Shown here: one piece after another, positions 33,831-46,390 of the stretch
Layout: every line of letters starts with the position of its first letter
Numbering within the stretch: position 1 is the first letter of the stretch
Origin: Arion vulgaris
Lineage: Eukaryota; Mollusca; Gastropoda; Stylommatophora; Arionidae
Assembly (NCBI GenBank): GCA_020796225.1
Contig: CM036756.1
Location: forward strand, 66,213,152-66,277,151
Length of the DNA: 64,000 nucleotides
Direction: 5' to 3'
Notes under the pieces: generated by a model
What the model was told of the DNA's origin: nothing
Databases searched by the model: none
What the model saw: only the letters and a program-made list of their open reading frames with translations
Made by a program: the position numbers and the translations under genes

Positions 33831-34329
33831 ATGAACATTATTATTAATTTGCTACTCTTTTTTTTTAATCCTGGCATCAAATAGGCCATTGGGGGTGGGG
33901 TTCGGCTTTTTGTGGATTCTAGTCCAAATGGAAGAAAAACCAAAAATAATGTTTAAGCATGGTAAATCAAGTGATTAAGCATAGAGTGACATAAAATAAT
34001 GCTAACTAGCAATCATCAAAAACAATTTCCCCTACAACTCTGGTTTTGAACCTAAGACCAGGCATCTCAAATAGGCAAAAAATGTCATATAGTTTAAAAA
34101 AATTCAAAAAATTATTCATTTACATCTTTTGATTCACATATTGGCATGCTTAAAATTTTTGAAAGGAATGTCTAGTTATTCTTTTTTTTTGTGAGGTAAC
34201 AATGATCTGCAAAATCTCAAATTTTATTATATCAGTCTTTGTTTCTTCTCTAAATAGTCGAAATTTATATAGGGAACCAGTAAAACTTTTATTGGCAAAA
34301 ACCTTTACAATCTTATTTTTAAAAATTAA

Positions 34330-34560
34330 AAAAACAATGACAAAAACACCCGTTTGACCAACGGCCTTTATCAACAACGAACAAACAGGAACAAATTAAA
34401 ATGAAACAAAAGGGGCGAAAATACAAAGGTTGGGAAATCTGGAATAAAAAAGAAAAGGAAATAAAATGTCCAAACCCATAAAACTGAAATGAAAGGGAAA
34501 AAGAAACAATGAAACATGAGTAAATTATAACTTAAATACATTTCCATATACCATAATTCA
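34330..34560 (-). mobile_element. Penelope-like 3' region, damaged
   Basis: The reverse complement reads ttgttgataaaggccgttgg and tttcattttaatttgttcc, collinear with 44.95-45.2 kb. Confidence 0.75.
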
Positions 34561-35049
34561 AGCTGGGAAAAAAAGCTAAAAGCATAAAATAAATAACATC
34601 CCCCCATTTCCCTCCTTATCGTGGTTGGAGGGTTTGTTGAGATCCTTAGGCTATGGGGGAGTCTAACCCCTGGGGTCTTTAAACCCGAACGACTGGGTAA
34701 AAGGCCAGCCAAAGGGGGGGGCAGGATGGGGCCTCTTACAGTGCAGAACCCCCGGCCAGTGGTAAATGCCGGCTGCCCCCCCCCCCCAGCATGGACAAAT
34801 AGCACTTGTCCTCTCTCTCTTTGGGGAGGACTCCTTTCGCTTGCTTTTTCAATGCCCCCCAAGCGGTTAAAACTCGTGTGGGGCACCCCTGCAAAAGCCG
34901 GGTTGGTGAGCCGGCACAGAAGGCAAGTCATCTGGGGGGGCGACTCCAGAAAAACCCGGGGAAAGAAACCCTCGTCGCGGGGCTAGCTGTCTGAGAACAC
35001 CTAAAAAAGATGTCCTCAAAAACGGAATTTTAAGTTATTGGCGGGGGGG

Positions 35050-38000
35050 AATAAAAATCACCTCAAATGGCCAGGGAAATAAAAAACTGGGGTCCCCCCC
35101 CAAAAAAACACCAAATGGTGGTGGCCCGGCCCCCTGCCTCGGGGGTCCCCCCCCTTAAACTCTGGCCCCCTGTTGATTCTTCAAAGCCGGGGGGGGCGGG
35201 GTATTACTCGGGAGAAAGGGAAAACTTTCACCCCCAAAATTTAATGGAATGCAAAAGGGGTAACCAAAAAAAAAGGGGAAAGGCTAGAGGCGTCTGCGAG
35301 CAGAAAGATTGACATCTGCTGTACCCAAAGAGGCGCCCTTAACCCAAATAGATTCAGCATTAAAAATTTAAAACCTTCCCAGGAAGGAAAATAGACATAA
35401 GGGTGGAGTAGTAACCTTTTGTAATTCCATCCCCGGCAGTTGAACTTCGGGTCAATCAGTGAGCACAAATTCATAGCTTTCAACTCCTTATCAAAAACCT
35501 AAGATGACACTATACAATATATACCCACCCCCCATTCAACGGTTAAGCTTAAAAGTTCAAGATGAAAACTTGCTTTAGTAGGAACTTCCAGCCACCCCCG
35601 GCTGGGGTTTGACCGCTGTCCTCGAGTGAAAGCCTTGAAGAATGGCTGATCCCCAGTCTCCCATTCTCCCCCCCAGATGACCCTAAATGTTCTCACGGTG
35701 GCGAAAAAACCTCAGATCTGGTTTTTGCTACGGGCGACATTCACAGGATAAAAAAAACAAGTCTGCGACCAGATTGGAGGTAGTAAACAGTGAAACTCCT
35801 CATAAATAACATTAACAGGGGGAACACAAACTCTCCCCCTATTGGAATTAAAAAAAAGGCAGACTGGGCTATTCCAAGAACTAGCAGACAAGTACTGAAA
35901 AATTTCAATCAGGAAAAGTGGACAGAGATCCGTTCTTCAATAAACCATTTTAAAAAACATCCCAGATGTCAAAAAGGCTATCAGAGGAAAAAAAACACGC
36001 CATTTGGACACCAGAGATGGAATTCCCCTCCGCTTTGCAGTCCCAAAAATCAAGGAACTCCCCCGGCCCAAAAATGTAATGCCAAATGAAAAGGGGCCCT
36101 TTATGTTGAAAGAAACCACAGTGAAAATCCTGGAAAAAAAAAGACAGCCTTTTTGAACATAAAAAAAGATCTCAAAAGTTGTGGGAACTTACAAAAGCCC
36201 GAACAACCCATCTGGGGGAAAACAGTTCTCAGAAAGGGAGCAACTCCAAGGAAAGCACACCACCCGTGGCCCAGTGTTACAAGCAAAAAAGCTCACCAAT
36301 AATCGGAGAAAGGGGAAAAGTCAAATGAGATAAATGCTACATTAAAAAAAGAGAAAAGTAACCCCTGTATGGGTAGACATCACTGACTGAGCTGCAGAGA
36401 ACACTGAAAAAGCTCAATCGTAAAAAGGCCCCGGGACCAGATGGAGTATCAACGACATGCTCAAACAAATAGGCCCAATAGCACGAGTCTTCTCCAGTTT
36501 TTTAAAAATAGTTGGAGACGGGGAGAGTCCCAGACTCGGAAAAATGCCAACCCACCCAATTTTAAAAAAGTGGAAAAGACAAAAGGACCCCAGGCTACAG
36601 ACCTAAAAGTTTCAAGTTGCACTGCAAAACTGCGGGAAAAAGGAAAAACCCTAGACTCCAGTGGTTTTAGAACCCAACCATAAACTGGATCAGCCCAGAC
36701 AGGCTACAGGCAGCATAAAGCACTGATGACCAAGTATCCTGAAAGGACATAAAATGGTTTCCCAAAAAGAAAACCCTCACAGTGTTCTTCGCATGTCTGG
36801 ACCCCGACAAAGTCGGGAAGATGGTTTGCTCTGCTTTTGGAGTGGAATACGAGTAGAATGTCTATTGGAAAAAAGACTTTCTTACCCATAGACAACATCT
36901 TAAATTGGATGGGTCACATCCCAATTAAAATTAGAGCAGAGTACAGGTTTATTATTCCCCATTGTTTTTCCGGTATATATTAATATCTGCCACAAACTCT
37001 GCCCAACATGTTCCCTTCCCCCATGCTGATATCTGCTGTGTGGTCACCCCCGAGTTTCTGGGTCCTGCCATTTTTAAACTCCAGGCCAGCCTGAACAGCG
37101 TTAAAATGTGGGCAAAAAAATGGAAAGAAAAAAAGGGGGCAAAACTATTGCGCTTTCTCATTTCAAAAAAGGAAAGAACCTTTAGACTAAAATTTTAAAG
37201 TGATATCGTTCCCCGTTCCCATACTCCAAGTTTTTTGGGGTTAAAACGACAGTCGTCTGACATGGAAACATCACATAATGAAAAAAAACAAAAAGGCTTG
37301 AGAAAAAAAGTGTGATCGGAAGCTGGCTGGAACTACCTGGGAGCTGATTTTTGAACCCTGAGTCAGGTGTCACTGGTCATTAGACCGACCCTGAATATAT
37401 CCGACATGGATATGAGCCCATTCAAACAAACGTACTGGAAAAAACAAAAAACGGTGTCGCTATTTTGAGCCATGAAATCTCCCAATTGTGAAAGGGAAAA
37501 GGCACCCCTCACCCCTTAAAAAGAAAAAGGAAAAAGTACTACAGACTAAAGGATCAAAAATGCCTCCCCATCCACGCATGAAAAAGGGCCCTAGAACAAA
37601 AGAACAGACAAAACGCACAAGTCAAAACCACAAAGCAAAAAAAAGGAAAGTCATATTTGGGAACACTAAATCAAAATTTCCCTACCTGAAGAATTTTTTT
37701 TGATCACTGGGAACCAGACTAGTACCACTAAACTTTAAACCTCCATCCAAAATTATTAAGAAAAGATGCACCCTAATCTGGAAAAAGCAATTAAAATGGA
37801 AATCTCATTACATTTTTTGAAAGGTGGATAAAAATTTAAAAGATGGATGGAAGGGAAAGGAAACCATGAATGGGGGAGCGGGGTGTCATTAGGCACCCAA
37901 TCTCCCTGTGTCTCTGGGCCCCTACTGGAAGAATATGTTCCAACTACAAAGCAGAACTCATACCCCCTTTTTTTGGAAACCACATGTAGCTGCAAGCAGC

Positions 38001-38500
38001 TGAAAACAAGATGGTATTTCTTCAGACTTTGTCAGTATCAACCCAGGAAAATTGACGCCAGTAAAAAAAAAGAAATTGGAAAAAGGCAAAAATTCGCAGG
38101 GTTCCATCTCACTGTTTTTGGGCAATGAGTCTGATTCTTAGCTAAGGGGGACATGCCAAAAAAAATTCCCCCTTTCTTTTAAAGAGGTAAAAACCCTCAC
38201 GAAAAATCTCGAGACGGGAAGAAAAACACTGGATATGATTTGGAAAGCCCCCTCAAAGACCTGAGAACAGACCGGTCTTATTTTATCCCCGGACACTGCA
38301 ACCAAAACATTTTAACAGACTGGGAATAAGTCAAACGCTCTCTGCCAGTGTCAGCGGGGCAGAACGAACCGGCATATCCTGAAGCTGTCCTTTTTGTGGA
38401 GCAGAAAAGCAACATGGGGCCCCCCTTTGATGAAAACTAAGCTTTGGGAAACCCAGACCTAAAAGCTGTCCCCCAGTTTTGGTCCACAGAAAATTGGCAT
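35050..38500 (+). pseudogene. Damaged LINE copy with RT and RNase H
   Basis: The RT block KKAPGPDGVS is at about 36424. Text after it (QIGPIARVF, NSWRRGRVPDSE) fits. Further on NHEWGSG...GRICSNYKAELIPL (37870-37970) matches [14 protein letters not shown] of the LINE at 19.6 kb, and 38170-38380 resembles its [15 protein letters not shown] region. Continuous frames do not exist because of the sequence damage. Everything 5' of about 36.3 kb is assigned by position only. Confidence 0.65.
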
Positions 38501-38519
38501 AAGAGATGTGAAGAAAAAG

Positions 38520-39290
38520 AAAATATAACATGAATACATGAAACATATCCCATATAGATTAAAATCTGGGAAGAAAAGTACTAAGAAGCATAAGAATTTC
38601 GTTCGAGCGTTATAGTACCATAAAAAAAATAAACGATTCTGACAAATGCTCGATCATCCCAGGAACATGATCGGATGGCTGTGACCTGGACATCGTGAGC
38701 ACCTAAATGACCAGTATCATTGAAATGGGGGGGCCCCGGGTCACAGGCATTGGCGTTTCGCGTAAGTGTTGGGGGGTGGTTTGGCCTTTCTTCCCCAATA
38801 TAACCTTGTTACACCGCTTACAGATAATGGCATAGAAAGTTCGGGACTGCTTTAACCCCGTCAATAAAAAGCGTGCCTAAAGGAAAAAATACAGTGGCGT
38901 CTGTATCACTAACACCGTGTTGCAATGCCCCCACCACACTGGACAGTGAAAATGAGTCTGGATATTGGACTTAAAAGGGCGTGTACCAACATATCCTTAA
39001 GACTTCTGTCCGTCTGTAAACAAAGGGTGTTGGAAGACAGACGGGTCTCAGGGTCTGATCTAAAGGGGAGACAGATGACGGAATAAAACATTTTTTCCAG
39101 GGGCTATGGGGTGGTAAATTAAAATAAATTTTACTCTGTCGATTAGTAGTCCCATGCTGACTGGAAGGGCCTGCTGGGAGTGATTTTTTGAACTCGATGC
39201 ATAGCTGAGACAACACCCTCTCCGGGGGAAAGGGGCCCCCGAAAGAAATCAAGCATCTGCGAAGCTCTCAAGAAAATCATTCCTCACTAC
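38520..39290 (-). mobile_element. Penelope-like GIY-YIG region, damaged, inverted copy
   Basis: The reverse complement aligns with 44140-44900 (for example aggtcacagccatccgatca, gccattatctgtaagcggtg), including sequence upstream of the GIY-YIG domain. With the plus-strand copy it forms inverted arms about 5 kb apart. Confidence 0.82.
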
Positions 39291-40439
39291 AAAAAGCGCA
39301 AAAGGGGTAAAGCTCGGGGAAAGGGAAAGTCACAACAACCGGGGATGGGAAGAAGTATAAAGGGGAAAACTATGTCATCAGTAGGCTTGTAATATACTGA
39401 TGTAGTATGGGATGGCGTGGTGATAGTAATGTCAGAAAGTTGGCACAAATATGGAGATGTGGGAAATAAAGCGAATGAAGGGTTGAAAAAATTAATGAAA
39501 TTAATGGCGTGAAAATGGCCAGGCATATCAGTGATGCCAATACAGTCTAATGTCTGTGATAGACAGACGGAAGGGGCCATCATTGTAGTTACTGGTGTTC
39601 AAGATAACCCCTGAAAAAACAAGCATAACGGGTCCCCTTTTAGTACCCATACCCACTGATCTGCTCAAAAAAATTGGTCATTAAGCTGAAGGACGTTTTG
39701 GAATTCGAGCAATGGGAATGGAGTCCGGGGTTTGTCTTTTGGGTTTCTTTAACACCCATTGGCTTTAAAACTGTCTTCCCGTCATTGATGACTTTTTCCC
39801 CTTTTTCAACTTTTTTTTCGGGGTTTTTACCCTTCTGGGGTTCTTTCCATCTCCCCTTGGGGTCAATTCATCCCCGCGCTATCCTATACCTGTTTCAACC
39901 TCATGCATAATTTTTTCCCCCTTCCCATCCCCGGGGGGTTTTACTCTTTGCCATTCGCGCTCTTCGCCTTCATCGAAGGAAAACGTGATTCTTGAAACTT
40001 CGGTCTTTTTCGTGCGCCTACCGGAGAGGCTTCTCGCTCATTTGAAAAGAAAACTCGCAAACCCTACAGTAAAAAAGGCACCCCCCAAAATTTCCCTTTT
40101 AAAATTTTTTTTCTTCTGTCTCTCCTTTAGATCCGAAACCCCCGTCTTCAATACCTTTGGCGAGCAGAAATTTAAGTTTCCCTAAAATTTCTTTTGGCCC
40201 CAAAATTGGGGAATTCCCTTTGGTTTTTGGGGGTCTTTCCCTTTCTTTCTTAGGGTGAACTCACTTTCTTTCTTGCCAAAATTTCTGTAAAAAAACTTTG
40301 CAAAAGGGCCTTTGACCCCAAGCTTTGGCCCTGTTCACCCTATCCCTTCAAATTTATCTCCTGTCAAACCCCTCTCATTTCTCATTGTCTTTTTTCTTTT
40401 TTGTGTTTCAACATTTCATTCGGCTTTTTGCTTTTCCCT

Positions 40440-40800
40440 GTTTTTAAACTTTTGGAAAAATGTGCATTTTCATTTATATTCCATTCTTTTTCTTATCTTT
40501 TTCTTCCCATCTTTTAATTATATTATATGTTGAAATTATTCAAGTTATAATTTACTAAAATTTTTATTTTTTTTTTCCTTTCTATTTTTAGTTTTTTATT
40601 TTGTTTTTGTTTATTTGTTTTGTTTTTTTTCCAGATTTTCCCTTAATCGGATTTGGTCTCCCTTTGTGTTTCATTTTAATTTTCACTCCTGTTTGTTGTT
40701 TCTTGATAAACCTTGTTGGGGCTTGCTGTATTTTTTCATTGTTTTGTAATTTGTAAAACTACAGTCTTTGTAATTGTGTTTCTCTAAAAAGCTAATAGCC
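40440..40800 (+). mobile_element. Penelope-like 3' region, damaged
   Basis: It matches 44.95-45.25 kb: tttcattttaatttt, cttgataaaccttgttgg and gtaatttgtaaaactacagt. Confidence 0.75.
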
Positions 40801-41009
40801 ATTTTCTTTTTATCTGGAATGAAATTAAAAAAAGAATACCATATAATTAGTGATTTTTAATTTTTTGGGAAAGATTCCAGTCTGAAATCAAAATATGTGT
40901 TAGTTCACTGTCATTAAATTTGTTTTTTTCTCACTAAAAAGTCAAAAAGGTGTAAAACTGTATGGTCTTTGTATGATGAGGGCGCCCTGGTGGAAGGTTC
41001 AATTTTAAA

Positions 41010-41228
41010 AGGGCCCCTTCGCTTTGTGGGGGGTCAGGGAGCAAAAATGTAACCTATTACAAGGCATGTCATGGGGGAGACTGATGTCAGGGAATCCTAG
41101 TACATAAAGCATCACATAAATCAGATGTGCTGGCCTCTTGAGGCGCAAACGCACAAAATACTCCCCTTAGGCTCTGATCACATACAAATCACAAGGGTGG
41201 TCAAATGGAGCATTGAAGAAGAAGAAAC
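41010..41228 (+). mobile_element. SINE B copy, damaged
   Basis: Reads gaaggcatgtcatgg-like core, then cagatgtgctggcctcttga, gctctgatcacatacaaat and gaagaagaag. Confidence 0.78.
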
Positions 41229-41786
41229 ACACACTGCCTAAGTCAGTCAAAATTTTTTTTTCTCTCTCCAGGTTTGGAACTCATTGGTTCTCCTTACACT
41301 TTTTTCAATTTGAAAAAATTTTGGTTTGATAAAGATGATCTTCAAATGAACAATTATTATCCCCAACTCTTGTCATGGAAACCCATTTAAAAAAAAAAAA
41401 AAACCGTTAATTTTAATTAACTTCCTCTTTGTTTATTAATTGACAACTTGGGTTTTGCCCCCAGATCCCCAAAAAATTTTTTGCAAAAAACCCATTTTTG
41501 GTCCCGAAATTTTTTTTTTTTATTTCCCCATGTTTTTTTTATGTTTTGGTCCTTGATTGTTATAAAATTTAAATTGAAGAACTCTTTTTATTACTTGTAA
41601 AGACATGTTGCAAATGATGACTGTTTTCTTTTTTTATTTTTGTCCCACCCACCATCTGATTTACAATTTTAATTTAAATTCCCAAAAAATTTTTATTAAA
41701 GCTGGACTTGACCTTTTCTTTAATGACAATACTTCTAGTCCCACTAAGAAAGAAAAGGGCCCGGGTATTAAGGGGAAAAAATCTGC

Positions 41787-41976
41787 CCGTCTGCCCAGGG
41801 GTGTTGTGGGTTGGACTAAAGGGGACTATCCCTCTTTTGTGCGGGTTCAATTCCCGGGGGTTAAAAAAACCAATTCCCCAGATTTACGTTTCAGAACCGA
41901 AAATTATGTCCCCCGAGCGAAAACTAATAAAACCCGTACTTCTGGGTCTAGAAAAAAAAAAAAAAAAAAAAAAAAC
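41787..41976 (+). mobile_element. SINE C copy, damaged
   Basis: gcccgtctgcccaggggtgt, gtgcgggttcaattcc and a 22-A tail mark it; body bases are missing. Confidence 0.82.
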
Positions 41977-41999
41977 TTAGTACTCTTAGTAGTCTTAGT

Positions 42000-42300
42000 G
42001 GGGACGCCAGAGTAGTTGTGTCTCCCCCTGGGTGGGGGCCCCCGCTCGGGGGTTTGAACCTACTTCCGCATTTATTCGAGTCCCCCGGTCTTACTCAGGA
42101 CATAACTGATACCTCTGAAGTCGGGAAAATCTGCCTGTATGGCGGGGAATACTAATTACGAGACATTGGCACACGGCTGCCAGTGTAAAATAATTTACTA
42201 TGTACATGCTGCCATTGTTAAATGGAAAAACAATTTTCACCAAAAATCGTTTCAAAATGGGAAATTTTAGTTGAAAGCGGGCGAAAAAAAAAAAAAAAAT
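42000..42300 (+). mobile_element. SINE D copy, damaged
   Basis: gggggtttgaacctacttcc, ggtcttactcaggacata, ctgcctgtatggcggggaat and poly-A follow the 9.83 kb copy. Confidence 0.82.
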
Positions 42301-42929
42301 AGTCTTTAATACAAATTCTTCTTTAAATATAAATCTATAACTAATTTGCACCCCAGTTAAATCGTGGAGAATTGTTTTAAAAATTTTTAAGCAGTACATT
42401 TACATTTTAAAAGAAAATAAACATAACCAAAAAAAATATAAATTTCTCCTCCTCCCCCCAGTCCACCAATCCATCAAATGTCGACCTTCTAGTGGTCGTC
42501 AAAGACGACGTCTGCAACCTTTTGGTGCATCCTTAAACGCGCGGTCACTACTACTAGTACTACTTTGAATAGACTCCATTATTTTCGGTTTTTTTAATTA
42601 TAAATTTAATTGACCATCGATGTCATTATTTCCCTAGCCGGATTAAACTTTTGTTCAACAAACCAAAAAAAAAATTTATTTGTCCATACGGGACCGATCA
42701 AAAAGTCTGCCAAACTGTACGTGATCATGTGACCAATTCTATTTTTTTTTTTCCCTGAAATAAACACAAAATTTTTTTAAAAATAAATAAAAAAATGAAA
42801 CAAATAAAAATAAAAAACCCTTGTCAACGAATAAACTTGTCATATCGTTAATAAAAATCGGGAAAAATTTGGAAATAACAATATCAGAAAATATTGGCAT
42901 TCGGGAAAATATCAACAGGAACATAATGA

Positions 42930-43720
42930 TGTTAAAGGGGGAGAATCCCTGGCGTCGTGGATGGCCCGGCTGGGAAAGATTGGCCGGTATCGTTGGGCTC
43001 TCAAAGGGAAGAATGGATCCCACAGTGGAAGCATGATGAACTATCTCAACTTATCTTTTTTGGAAGAATGAGGGTGGGGCAACAGAATGATCCATTAAAC
43101 GCTGATGAAGATAATCAAAGGGGTGATGATGTTGTTGTATATAGTGGTCGTTCAACGTGGTGAAATCCCGGGTGGGGTTTCTTGGCTATGGTGGGGTTGT
43201 TGAGGGGAAATGGGGCAAAGGACAACTACTTTATATGAGGATGGAGGGTTTAGGCCGGATCTGCCCCCCATTGGTTTCGGGGCTTCATTTCTGGGGCGTT
43301 GTTGTTCGCTCTCAGTCGTCTTCACAAGATCCAGAGGCAGGTTTCGGTTGAGTGGATGTCGTCAAAAGTTTTCTAGCGGCTTCGTGGATATCTGTCCGGG
43401 GATGCGGGGGTTTACGGTAAGAGAGAGCGGACAGGCTTTTCCCCAATCGATTGTTGGGGAGTTGAAAAGGTAAGGGGATATTCTTGGGGCTCTTAGACTC
43501 TCTGTTGGATGAGGGCATAAAATCGATGTTGTGATCAAGCGTTTAAAAAGTTTGGTTTCCCTTTGTTCAGTCGAAATGGATGCCTGAAGGAAGTGAAGGG
43601 GTGTTTAATCCCGCAGCCACAGGAACCTGTATGCTCTCTTCGATTCTGTTGGGAGGAGCACCTATGGGTTTTCCCAGTGCTATGACGTCAGTTTAATCCC
43701 AAAAAATAACCCGGGAAATT
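42930..43720 (+). mobile_element. Family H / LINE 3' region, damaged
   Basis: Its end (tctgttggatgagggc, aaaatcgatgttgtgat, ggagcacctatgggttttcc) matches the H copies at 9.4 and 11.3 kb; upstream text is unassigned. Confidence 0.6.
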
Positions 43721-44139
43721 TGCCCAAAATGTGGCTTCCCGAAAAGCGTTGTAAGCTGTAACAACTAACGAAACTTTCAACAGAAACTTGAAAACAACTC
43801 ATCATAAACCCCTATCAATATGCCAGTCAGTGGAAAAAAATATGGGAAAATCTTTTACGATAGGCAAAAAAACTATATGCAAGTAAGCCTCTCATCAAAG
43901 GCCGGGGGCCGGCTGTGGGCGACCGGGTCTCCCAAAAACTCTGTCTTTGGTGTTTGCTTCCCCAGATTTGCGCCATAAATATTAGCGTACAGGACCAGTT
44001 TTGGGGTTTTCTCAATTATTTCCTATTCTATTTGATCGAAAAGTAAAATCCTTTACAGGACTTGCCATCAAACCCCGTAACCACTCGTTGATTTTCTAGG
44101 CCCACTTATACATTCAGTATTTGCTTTGCGTTCTATCCC

Positions 44140-45260
44140 CGGGGGGTGCTTGTCTCGGGTAGCATGGTTGAAAATCACTCGCCCGGCCCTTACCAGTCAC
44201 ATGGACTACTAACTCACAAATAAACTTATCTTAACTTACCACCCCCCTAGTTCCCCGTGAAAAATTTTGATTCCTCATCTGTCTCTCCTTAGATCAGATC
44301 CTGGACAGTTCTGTCTTCCCCACTATCCTTTGGTGTCTTACAGACGGGACAGAAGTCTTAAGGATATGTTGGTACACAGTCGCCTTAAGTCCAATATCCA
44401 GACTCATTTTGGCACTGTCCAGTGTGGCCGTCGGTGTTGCAACACGTGTGCTTATGTGATACAGACGCGTACTGTATCTTTCCTTTAGGCACGTTTCTTA
44501 TTGACGATGGGTTCACATGCGAGTCCCGTAATCTTATCTATGCCATTATCTGTAAGCGGTGTAACAAGGCTTATATCGGCGAGACAGGCAAGAGGCTCAG
44601 TGACCGATTCGCCCAACACTTACGCGACATACGCCAATGCTCTGTGACCCCTGTAGCCACCCATTTCAATGATACTGGCCATTTAGGTGCTCACGATGTC
44701 CAGGTCACAGCCATCCGATCATGTTCCTGGGATGATCGCAGTCGATTTGCTCTGGAGAATCGGTTGATTTCTTTGTATGGTACCTTGCGACCACGCGGGC
44801 TCAACGTATTACATTCTTATGCTTCTTAGTACTTTCTCTTCCCATGCTTTGTAATCTATATGGGTATATGTTGCATGTATTCATGTTATATTCCATTCTT
44901 TTGCTTCTTAGTACTTTCTCTTCCCATGCTTTGTAATCTATATGGGTATATGTTGCATGTATTCCAGTTATATATTTACTAGATGTTTCATTGTTTCTTT
45001 TCCTTTCTATTTCTAGTTTTTATGTGTGTTTTTGTGTTACATTTATTTCGTTATTCGTTTTTATTCCAGATTTTCCTTAGATACGTTTGTATTTGGTCGT
45101 CCATTTGTGTTTCATTTTAATTTGTCACTCCTGTTTGTTCGTTTGCTTGATAAAGGCCTTGTTGGTCGAAACGTTGCTGTATTTCGTCATTGTTTTTGTA
45201 ATTTGTAAAACTACAGTACTTTGTAATTACGTGTTTTGCCAATCAAATAGTTTTACTGCA
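44140..45260 (+). mobile_element. Penelope-like element 3' part with GIY-YIG endonuclease
   Basis: This is the cleanest copy. A GIY-YIG ORF remnant (listed apart) is followed by a 3' region with an 82-bp tandem duplication (44821-44984), then ttgataaaggccttgttggt and cgaaacgttgctgta, and gtaatttgtaaaactacagt. The reverse-transcriptase part is not intact in the window. Confidence 0.85.
44480..44829 (+). pseudogene. GIY-YIG endonuclease domain of Penelope-like element
   Basis: Residues NLIYAIICKRCNKAYIGETG hold the family pair (the IYAI and YIGETG strands), followed by the conserved Arg (RLSDRFAQHLRDI), TPVATHFNDTGH and the ENRLISLYGTLRP metal-binding Glu. It ends GLNVLHSYAS. The domain nicks target DNA for retrotransposition. 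Upstream CNTCAYVIQTRTVSFL is in another frame, so there is at least one frameshift near 44487. Confidence 0.88.
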
Positions 45261-45440
45261 GTTCCATATATATATACTGTCTTTGCGTTCTGAACGGTGA
45301 GTTCTATTTTCACCTTTCGTAAAATGTCCACGGAAACGAATTTGCTTTCCAAATTGCCTGCCACGGAGTTGGAACCAGGTACGCTTGGCTTGTGATCGAG
45401 CTCACTAGCTACATACGCCCACGTTCTATTTGTTACGTAT
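45240..45440 (+). repeat. Repeat family G copy
   Basis: ctgaacggtgagttctattt, gaatttgctttccaa and ccaggtacgcttggcttgtg recur at 55975-56140, and a damaged trace occurs near 44040-44150. Type unknown; the acgcttgg...gagctcact end resembles a tRNA-like stretch. Confidence 0.6.
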
Positions 45441-45849
45441 AGTCTTTGTGTCGTCTTTCTTTGAAGACACTCTGTGTTACAATGTTGTGTTATAATTAAT
45501 CCTCAGCTGTGTCCTGATTAGAATTTGTACTGTACATTACTAATAATATTTGTCTTTCCCACCCAACTCAATTTCGCCTATATCTTTTGTCGTGTCATTT
45601 ATGTCGTGCAGCGACGTGGATTGGGAAAGGAAAGGGGGTGGGGAGATTATGTTCGCACTGTAAGGTCAAGTGTGCTGCGCATTTATTATTGTGAGCTCAT
45701 ATTATTCAAGTGTTTCTTTGATGTTGTACAAACAGGAAGCCAGTTGTGCATTTAGTACGACAACAAGTAGCATGACAATAGAAGTACTCGTGGTGACTAA
45801 AGCACTACTCTGACTGGAGTCACAAAACTGCATTCATGCGTGCATTCTG

Positions 45850-46290
45850 TGTGATTCGTTGAGTATGATCCGAAAGGGGGAGGCTGGTTCGGTGCACTGG
45901 CAGTTGACTGAATCACTACAAGCGTCAATAATTCGCAGAATTACATTCATTTCGTTCCGGGTCACATGGGTAACGATGGTAATGAGAGGCAGACAGGCTG
46001 GTGGCTCTGCCAACTTATCAGGGGTCCGCCAATGGATAGAGCTGACGCTCTGAACGCCCTCATATAGTGTGGCTGCAAAGAGGATTTTCATTTAAACCAA
46101 TTCACGTCAACTGCTAGATTGCATTAGTTTGGATTGAAGATTGGATAGGCCAGAAAAGAACAGTACAATAGGCTTAAAAGTAGGCTCATCAATCAACACC
46201 GAACTGGTGCGGTTAGTCGCTGGGCGCTATAGAGTGATATTGCGAAGAATATCGGAGCACCTATGGATATGTCATAAGTGCAATGAAGAT
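45850..46290 (+). mobile_element. LINE RNase H 3' fragment
   Basis: It encodes SMIRKGEAGSVHWQLTESLQ, then, one frame over, FVPGHMGNDGNE, related to the 30 kb minus-strand LINE. It ends ggagcacctatggatatgtc, the block shared with family H. Confidence 0.72.
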
Positions 46291-46390
46291 ATTGCAAACT
46301 GAAACCAACCCCAGTCTGTCGTCTTTCTTCAGATCTTCTCCCGCGTCAAAAGAACATGTAGCCTATTCATTTTTCGCAGCGCTGTACCTA

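Larger units (their letters stand above)
33515..44250. other. Zone of damaged sequence (assembly-quality failure)
   Basis: Homopolymer runs (g, c, a and t runs of 6-12) are far denser than elsewhere, and short bases between like neighbours are replaced or missing. Repeats with clean copies in the window (SINE A, B, C and D, Penelope, the LINE, family H) all occur here only in damaged form. Example: the SINE C head agcgtgttcgtagcgcgttgg reads aggggtgttgtgggttgg at about 41800. ORFs called here should not be trusted. The left limit coincides with a broken GALC acceptor. Confidence 0.85.

Noticed and set aside
34371..34986. Overlapping long frames (121 and 186 aa) on both strands as new genes
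   Set aside because: They lie in damaged sequence with long g/c runs and partly in Penelope 3' UTR.
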